From Bondarzewia mesenterica (lineage: Eukaryota; Basidiomycota; Agaricomycetes; Russulales; Bondarzewiaceae): a DNA stretch of 64,000 nt. A program made the translations under genes and the position numbers. The stretch's first letter is position 1, and every line of letters begins with the position of its first letter. The stretch covers positions 1-64,000 of the forward strand of contig SGPL01000084.1 of the NCBI GenBank assembly GCA_004802705.1, written 5' to 3'. Shown here piece after piece: positions 57,614-64,000 of this stretch. Under the pieces are notes generated by a model. The model was given only the letters and a program-made list of their open reading frames with translations. It was not told the DNA's origin and ran no database searches.

Positions 57614-58841
57614 ATGTCTGGAGACGACAGTTCATCCGGTTGGCAGCTCACAGAGTCTGACCCTGGCGTATTCACGTTTGTCATTTCTTTCGATTCGTTC
57701 TGAAAGCAATTCGCCTGACCGCAGCCCAGACAACTTCTGAAAGCACTTGGTGTTCCTTTAATTTTCGATGACCTATACTCTCTGGATGCCACTTCTCTCG
57801 CACCACTACAACCCATTCATGCACTTATATTTCTCTTCAAGTGGCTTCCAGGCGCGGGCGAGCCAGAAAGCACTGGAGGACAGTATGACGATGTCTTCCC
57901 AGGATTCTTCGCTCATCAAGTAGTCAACAACGCCTGTGCCACCCTCGCTGTTCTGAACGCTCTTGGAAATATTCCATCTCTAAAGACTGGACAACAGTTG
58001 TCGGATCTTATCAGCTTTACAGCTGGTATGGACCCCCAGACGCGTGGCATGGTAGTGACAAGCGCAGACTGGCTTCGTGAGGCTCACAATGCACTGAGTC
58101 CTCCCTCTGCCTTCTCTATCGATGGGCTGGACTTGCCAAAGACAACAGAAGATGCATATCATTTTGTTGTTTATGTGCCGATGATGGGTTCTGTGTATGA
58201 GCTGGACGGATTGAAGAGGTCACCAATACGACATGGTGCATACGAAGAGCAGGGGGAAGGCTGGGTCAAGAAGGCTAGGTAAGAATCGCTATGTGGCGTC
58301 TAATTGTTACCAACGTACTCATGACTTTTACGTGACAGAGAGGTTATTGAAAATCGTATTGGCACTTATCCATCCGGAACCGTCAGTTCCTCACTCTGCG
58401 TTTCACAACTGGTCTTGTCAAAAAACTAACAGATTCCACGTTAACCAGCTTGAATTCAATCTCCTGGCGCTTCATGACGATACCCTTCCAGCGCTTGAAG
58501 TGCAGCTCGCTCAACTCCATTCGTCTGGCAACGATCTCGCCGCGCTTGAGTTGTCCCAACACATTTCAAACGAGACGTCCAAACGTGAAAGATGGGCGGT
58601 AAGTTGCCGGCGACACCGAGCTTATTGTTCCTGTGCTTCCAGTATCAAGAATTGATGAACACACCATATCTAGTTCGAGAACAGTCTGAGATGCCATAAT
58701 CATGTCGGCCTCATCCACGCACTCCTTCTTGCGCTAGCGAAGGCTGGAAATCTAGATGCTGCAAGTGAGCAGGCGAGGACGACCATGAAGCAGAGGATTG
58801 AAGCTCGGAAAGCAAAGGGTGATTCCATGGACGAAGATTAG
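57614..58841 (+). CDS. Ubiquitin carboxyl-terminal hydrolase, UCH37/UCHL5 type
   Basis: Exons 57614-57675, 57730-58278, 58339-58381, 58449-58598 and 58674-58841 give 323 residues in phase. The UCH (C12) domain begins SGWQLTESDPGVFTQLLKAL and shows the catalytic centre VVNNACATLAVLNAL (nucleophile Cys), DAYHFVVYVPMMG (His) and VYELDGLK (Asp). The C-terminal extension EFNLLALHDDTLPALEVQLA ... AFENSLRCHNHVGLIHALLL is the UCH37-like ULD helix region that docks to proteasome Rpn13 or INO80 partners. The enzyme trims ubiquitin from chains, probably at the 26S proteasome and in the nucleus. The active-site residues are all present and no frame damage was seen. Divergent partner of MED31. Confidence 0.93.
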
Positions 58842-59751
58842 CATTGTTTGATCGTGAGTTTCATCGCCGACTTTCTCTTCGAGAGCACTCGCTCACTTTC
58901 TCGCATGAAATTCTGACAGCTAACTTTGCGGACTAGAATGTTTGTAATTCTTTATTGTTGATCTATGTTGCCTGGCTCTCAGAACGATTCTTCTGTGGAA
59001 CTCAAAATTTGCGAGCGAATATCAGATAGTGTCCGCTGCTGTCGCATTTAATCGCTCAGCCATCATACTCGGCTTCTGTCCAACCGCCGGAGGAAAGGGG
59101 GCAATGTGCTAGGACTCCTTGATTCCTCCTACATAGGACGCGAGGGTTTTTTATTTTTCTCTCGAAGTCGAAAGACATGTGCTTTACTAAGTCATGTGAG
59201 TTATTTCCTTTTTAGTTAAGTGACCAGCATCGGTCACGCAGGGTCACACTTGCCGATTAAAAGTCCGACCGGCACGACGGAGCATTTTGAACGCACGAAA
59301 ATCCCGTTCACATTGCCACACGAAGAGAACAACCGCGAAAATCATAATTCTAATACAAGGTAAGTTACACAGTGGTAGGCTTCGGGGGCGGCATTCATGC
59401 GTATACATCAGTGAATTCTCAAATTATGGCAATTTTATCCCACTGGCCACAGAAATCTAAAGCTTTGAAAAGGCGCTGACTGGGACCCAACTGATGAATC
59501 GGTCAAGCAGGTCCTGGATGAGTGGAAGACGTAGCAATTTCGGAGGCCCTAAGTATTCTGTATTAATTTATCTATGAACTCAGGATTTTGACTTCGATTT
59601 TGATTTTCAGGAGGGGTTAAAAGACTCCGGAGTTACTAATACTATGACTTCACTTCAACGACCACCACTGCATCCCCCAACGTCGCTGCAAAGCATCCAA
59701 TTCATAAAGTGACCTAGATTCCTAGTAGGAGAGAACAGAGCAGCCACCAGA
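58842..59751. other. Intergenic, no supported gene
   Basis: AT-rich spacer with poly-T and mixed-purine stretches. It contains the promoter region of the downstream arsenic gene. No response element was recognised. Confidence 0.45.
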
Positions 59752-61599
59752 ATGACGTCCATGGAAAGCCAGACTGGCCATCCGAATCTTCCAGATTCTG
59801 ACGAAGCCCTCATCCAAGCAGTCAACGACGCATACAGTGCGCGCGCAACCACGGGCGCATCTTCAGCTTGTGGGTCTCCTCGAGTACTTCCGTATCAATA
59901 CCGTTGTAGTGCTGAAACACGGAACGATTGGATACAGACGCTTCGAGGGTCGCGCATGCGTTCGGGTACACGCCCGAAGAGCTGGAAAGGATCCCCGCCG
60001 AGTCGCATATGGGACTGAGCTGCGGCAACCCCGTCGCTTCCGCATCTTTACGAGAGGTCTCGAGCTTTCTCTCTAACTCGATCGTTGACCTCTCTTTCTC
60101 ACTGAACGGTGTTTTAAATAGGGGGAGAAAGTGATCGATCTGGGATCGGGTGGTGGGGTCGACATATTCCTCGCAGCGTCGAAGGTTGGACCTAGTGGGC
60201 AAGCCATCGGGCTCGATATGTCTCCCGTACGCGCTGTCTTTCCCTTTCCAGATCTACACAGTATATCATCGATGTCATGGGGAGTATCTGCTGACATGGT
60301 GGCAGGATATGATCCAGCTCGCGAGGGCAAATGCGAAGAAGGCAGGCCTCTATCCGCCCCGCGTCGCTTTCGTGCATGCACAGCTGGCGGAGGCATTGCC
60401 GCTCGCATCGGACTCGGTCGATTGCGTGTTGAGCAACTGCGTCGTCAATTTGCTCCCACCCGCTGGTAAGGCACGTTTGCTGGGCGAGGTGTGTAGGGTG
60501 CTGAAACCGGGCGGGCGCGTGTGCTTGGATGACGTGCGTGTCTTTCTTCTTTTCCTTCGGGCTTGCTTGCTCAATTCGTGAACCCCTTTATTTTCAGATC
60601 ATCGCGAAACAAACGCTTCCGGATGATATTCGGAATGATCTGGCCTGTTATGTCGGCTGCATATCCGGTGCTATCCAGATCGACGAATATAAGAATATCT
60701 TGACCGCCGCTGGACTGCAAGGTTCATGCCAACCAAATTTGGAGTTTCTATCATCTGACAGTCCACCGCAGATATCACGTTTGTAGACATCAAAGGTGAT
60801 CTTAACGTCTACTTCCAAGGCGGATGTGACACCCAGTCGACTGCTATGTGCTGCAACCCATCCGCATTGTCAAATGTCAATGTGCCTTCGAAACCCTCTT
60901 CGAATTTCGATGCCAACAAATGGGCGGGCGAGTAACGATTTTTTTTCTCCTTTCAAGTCGTCATCTTATTCAGCCTGGAAATCGTTCACAGCTTCGTATC
61001 AGATCTACGCTCTGAAACCGCACGCAAGCAAGTCGGATGGTGCTGAATTGCCATCTCCGGATCCGTTGCTCAGGTGGTGGGACGCGTATCCGGCCGTGCG
61101 ATCTGTGGACCTCCCACAGTTGTCTGTGCAGGATGTTTCGAAACTCGTCCGCGACCCGGCTCAGAGGGACTTTGCGGTGATCGATGTGCGACGGAACGAT
61201 CATTCTGTCAGTTTTATTTTCTTGGGTTGGGTCCAAAGGTTTATGCTAAATCGCCGACCGATTGAACAGGGCGGCCACGTTCGCGGCAGTTTCCAACGGC
61301 CTGCACAGACGTTCTATGACGATTTGGAAAAAATATACGAACAGTTCAAGGACGTGGGGAAGGTGATATTTTACTGCAATACTTCGAATGGGAGAGGGCC
61401 TCGGTGTGCTGGATGGTGAGTGACATTGTTCTGAGCAGTTTGAAATTTGGATGCTGATCCTCGACTCAGGTATCAAGACTATCTGACCGCACGAGGGAAT
61501 ACCAAGTCGGCCTCATACGTCATGCGAGGAGGCATCAAAGCTTGGTTGGAGGAATTCGAAGGTCAGGAAGAGCTGGTTGACAGGGACCCCGTTGCGTGA
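59752..61599 (+). CDS. Arsenite methyltransferase fused to Cdc25/Acr2-type rhodanese domain
   Basis: Nine exons (59752-59869, 59938-60056, 60122-60226, 60306-60533, 60598-60721, 60772-60927, 60992-61206, 61270-61415, 61470-61599) join without phase error to 446 residues. The first about 300 residues are an AS3MT/ArsM-like SAM methyltransferase: [36 protein letters not shown] (SAM site), [16 protein letters not shown] and YVGCISGA. These hold the three conserved As(III)-binding Cys. [11 protein letters not shown] patch follows. The last about 135 residues contain [19 protein letters not shown] and [20 protein letters not shown] with a CX5R loop, as in Acr2 arsenate reductases and Cdc25. The fusion depends on intron 6 having a GC donor (GCGG|GCGAGT). 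If it is not spliced, the methyltransferase ends at a TAA at 60931. Likely role: cytosolic As(V) reduction coupled to As(III) methylation. Confidence 0.8.
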
Positions 61600-62143
61600 A
61601 GTATAGGATATGCGACTGGAGTGCGCGAAATCATGTTTGAAGTGGTCTGCTCAAGGTCAAGTTTAAAGGTATGTGCTCGAGTTCTTCGCACTCGCCTTGA
61701 GCATGGTTCGGGAATTTTTGTGTAGAGGTTTACTGGATGAATTAAATTGGCAGCTTGTCTGTTCGAGAAAATTTTACTGGAAAAGAAATCGGGGAGAAAA
61801 CTAGAAAACTGCGGTACTGCGGGTTTGTGCTGCGGGAAGCAAGGAGTATGGATAACGTCATGTACAAGCACGAGGAGATACCACATGCACTTGAAGCAGC
61901 AACTGTCCTGGGATTTAAATAAATAAACATAGATGGTTTTCACTGACACAATAAGAACACCGAGAGAAGAGGGAAAGTTGGAGAGGAAAAAGGGAGAGTG
62001 AACATTCAAGTCAAACGGGCGCGCGCAGTCAGCCGAGCCGAGCTGTGGGCCAGAAGGACATTAGAGGGTGCTATAAGTCAAAGCAACGGCCTCTTCTCTC
62101 ATGCGTCCCACCATCTCCTCTTTCTTTTTCTTTTCCTCCTCCA
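61600..62143. promoter_or_regulatory. Intergenic and 5' leader of the fucosyltransferase-like gene
   Basis: Contains the 3' end of the arsenic gene and, near 62070, a TATAAGTC sequence about 75 bp upstream of the ATG at 62144. This could act as a TATA element or lie in the leader. Confidence 0.3.
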
Positions 62144-64000
62144 ATGTCCTCAATTCTCAAACAATTCCCTTCAGTTCGAACACCATCACTTCGCTCAAAT
62201 AATCTCCCGTGTCCTGCAACAAGTCCCGCATCTGCGTCGACGGCCCATCGTCGCACTTCCAGCCTCCCTCGACGTCCCCTCCGCTGTCTCTCCATCACCG
62301 TGCTCCTCTTCCTAGCCGCCTTCCTCCTTCTCCGATCCTACCGAACAGAAGATGCATCCAGCACAATCTGGCTCCCACCACCACTCACCGTCCGTCCCAG
62401 TTTACCCCCAAATTATTACGATTGGTACGAGCGTGAGAAGCAGCTACCACAACACGATGTCTCGTTGCCGTATCCACAAGGAAGGGAGGGAAAGTACCTA
62501 TGGATAGCGAATCACATTGTCGGTGCGTGTCTGCTTTCTCTTTTCCCTTGTAGTGCGTCGCGTTCAGCTGTCGCTTGCGCTGGCGCAGGTCTTGGCTGGG
62601 GCAATGCAATGCAAGAAGCTATGTTGAACGCCCATCTGGCGTACATGTCACGAAGAATGTACGTCTCTCTTTCATTTTTACCTAAAGTTCTGTGCGCTCG
62701 AGGTTGCCGACGCAACCTGTATACGGAGTGACTGGTAACGATGTGCAATCTCGAAATGAGCCCTCGTCCGCCATCATGAGCCGGTCATATCACCCCCGTA
62801 CTTGCTCAGGCGACTCCGTCGAGTAACATTGGTTAGGGGTTGACGACATTCTCTTATGCTCTTATGCACTTTTTTTCTCCCAGCGCTGACATCTTTGATC
62901 ATCGTTTGACAGATTGGTGTTTGATAACTATACCTGGAATGCCGAACCAGGCGACTATTCGGAATACGGTGGGAACCTCATCCCTTCCCGTATTCCCCTC
63001 ACGGCCCTTCTCTCCGGTAAGCCCTCTCTCAGCACCAGTCGCAAAAGTGAAAGGGGTTCGCATGGTTGGGCCGGGGTTCTTTGTCATGATGCGTAGTCTA
63101 TCGTGTGCTGGAGTTGCAGGTGCGCTCATATACTCAATAGTCTGTCGCGGTAAGTTCTCCTCGTGATCTCGGCTCGTCGAGATGCCACATATCACGATCT
63201 ATTTCATCAGTGACAGGCATGACACCGTGACGTTGCTTTGTCTCGCCCGATCCCCTTCCTTGCACGACTGTGAATGCGTCAAACCGAGTGCTCACGCGCT
63301 CATATTTAGGTCCTATGGCGGGAGCACCCTTCGCGCCGCCCGCCGAAGTCCCTCCAGCAGTTATCCCCGAGTTCTTCCGCAAAGTATGCGAGACGAAGAC
63401 AGTGATTAACCCGTCGGAGGTGAATGAACATCTTCCGGAAGCGTCTGGCGCCACAGTCATGCAGGCGTGGATCGACAAGCTCGCACAAGTGGAGGACGGG
63501 TGCGTCGAGATCGACTCCAAGGCGCTACAGATCTTTGATTTCTGGTAAGCACGACTTCGTTCGCGTGCATGGAGGAACCGGACAGACAGAATGAACGCTG
63601 AACTGCTCAGGTTATTTGGAAATGCGTCTCGACTGCTCGACCTCTGGCCCTCCTTCTCCAAATCTCCAATCCTGTCACAGTTCGCGTGGTCCCCTCTGAT
63701 CGTCTCCGCTGTCGAGGTGAACCGGGCTTTGATCCACCCGTCGATCGTGCCCGGCGAGACCCAGATGGAGCAGCGCGCGCAGCTTTCAGGACTACTCGCA
63801 TTGCACGTGCGGCGCGGAGACTTTGCGGAGCACTGTATCAACCTCGCAAACTGGACGGCGCACTATACGGGCTTCAACGAGATCCCATCGCTGCCGGATC
63901 GCTTTGATCCACCCGCGGGCGGCGGCTCAGGGTGGAACACGCCGGAGAATTATGATGTGTACCGCGCGCGATGTTACCCGACCATTGAGCAGATCGTCGC
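62144..64000 (+). CDS. Fucosyltransferase-like type II membrane protein, 3' truncated by window
   Basis: Exons 62144-62522, 62589-62658, 62913-63016, 63310-63544 and 63611 to the window end join in phase. After a basic N-terminus, LRCLSITVLLFLAAFLLLRS is a signal anchor, so the catalytic part should face the Golgi or ER lumen. Further motifs are KYLWIANHIVGLGWGNAMQE, LVFDNYTWN, LIPSRIPLTALLSG and ALHVRRGDFAEHC. The last, an HxRRGD motif, is typical of GDP-fucose O-fucosyltransferase folds. The assignment to that superfamily is inference from the motif and layout; the acceptor is unknown. Two introns of 254 and 293 bp are longer than usual here. The ORF is open at 64000. Confidence 0.7.

Overview
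The window looks like a stretch of Basidiomycota (Agaricomycetes) nuclear DNA. Its genes carry many short GT-AG introns of about 50-75 bp. The recognisable families are a fungal P450, a DUF6699-type family, a Sel1 chitin synthase regulator, ATG5, MED31, a UCH37-type deubiquitinase, an AS3MT-like arsenite methyltransferase and a Zn2Cys6 factor. All exon models were made by eye from splice sites, reading phase and family resemblance; no alignment was run. Isolated N characters at about 1.5, 23.4-24.9, 38.5 and 42.3-44.2 kb, and several one-base frameshifts in long homopolymers, suggest local sequence or assembly weakness.

0-11.6 kb is repeat-rich. It holds a Pol III/SINE-like sequence, a degenerate tandem repeat, and a 3.6 kb element (1088-4673) with matching terminal inverted repeats. 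That element carries broken pieces of the host mismatch-repair gene MSH2 plus a second apparently captured gene. Directly downstream is a decayed gene of about 6 kb (4763-10899) joining a Ulp1-like cysteine protease to an RNase H-fold, P-element/THAP9-like transposase. A decayed tRNA-Thr-like sequence closes the region.

11.6-28.5 kb holds a secreted cysteine-rich protein and four minus-strand DUF6699-like genes in two sequence subgroups, separated by gene-poor or unreadable DNA. 28.5-35 kb is poorly interpretable and contains a 0.67 kb tandem duplication.

35-42 kb holds an intact-looking multi-exon P450, an acyltransferase-like 5' fragment facing it, and a decayed heterotrimeric G-protein alpha subunit gene. 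42-47.5 kb holds a Sel1-repeat chitin synthase regulator, a TA-flanked Tc1/mariner-type MITE and ATG5.

50-64 kb holds a shortened Zn2Cys6 factor, a triose-phosphate-translocator-family transporter (SLC35C2-like) with one unusually long intron, MED31 and UCH2 sharing a 206 bp bidirectional promoter region, an arsenite methyltransferase fused to a Cdc25/Acr2-type rhodanese domain, and the start of a fucosyltransferase-like type II membrane protein that runs off the window.

The most notable points are the MSH2 capture inside a TIR-bounded element, the arsenic methyltransferase-reductase fusion, the protease-transposase relic, and GC-AG introns inferred in three unrelated genes.
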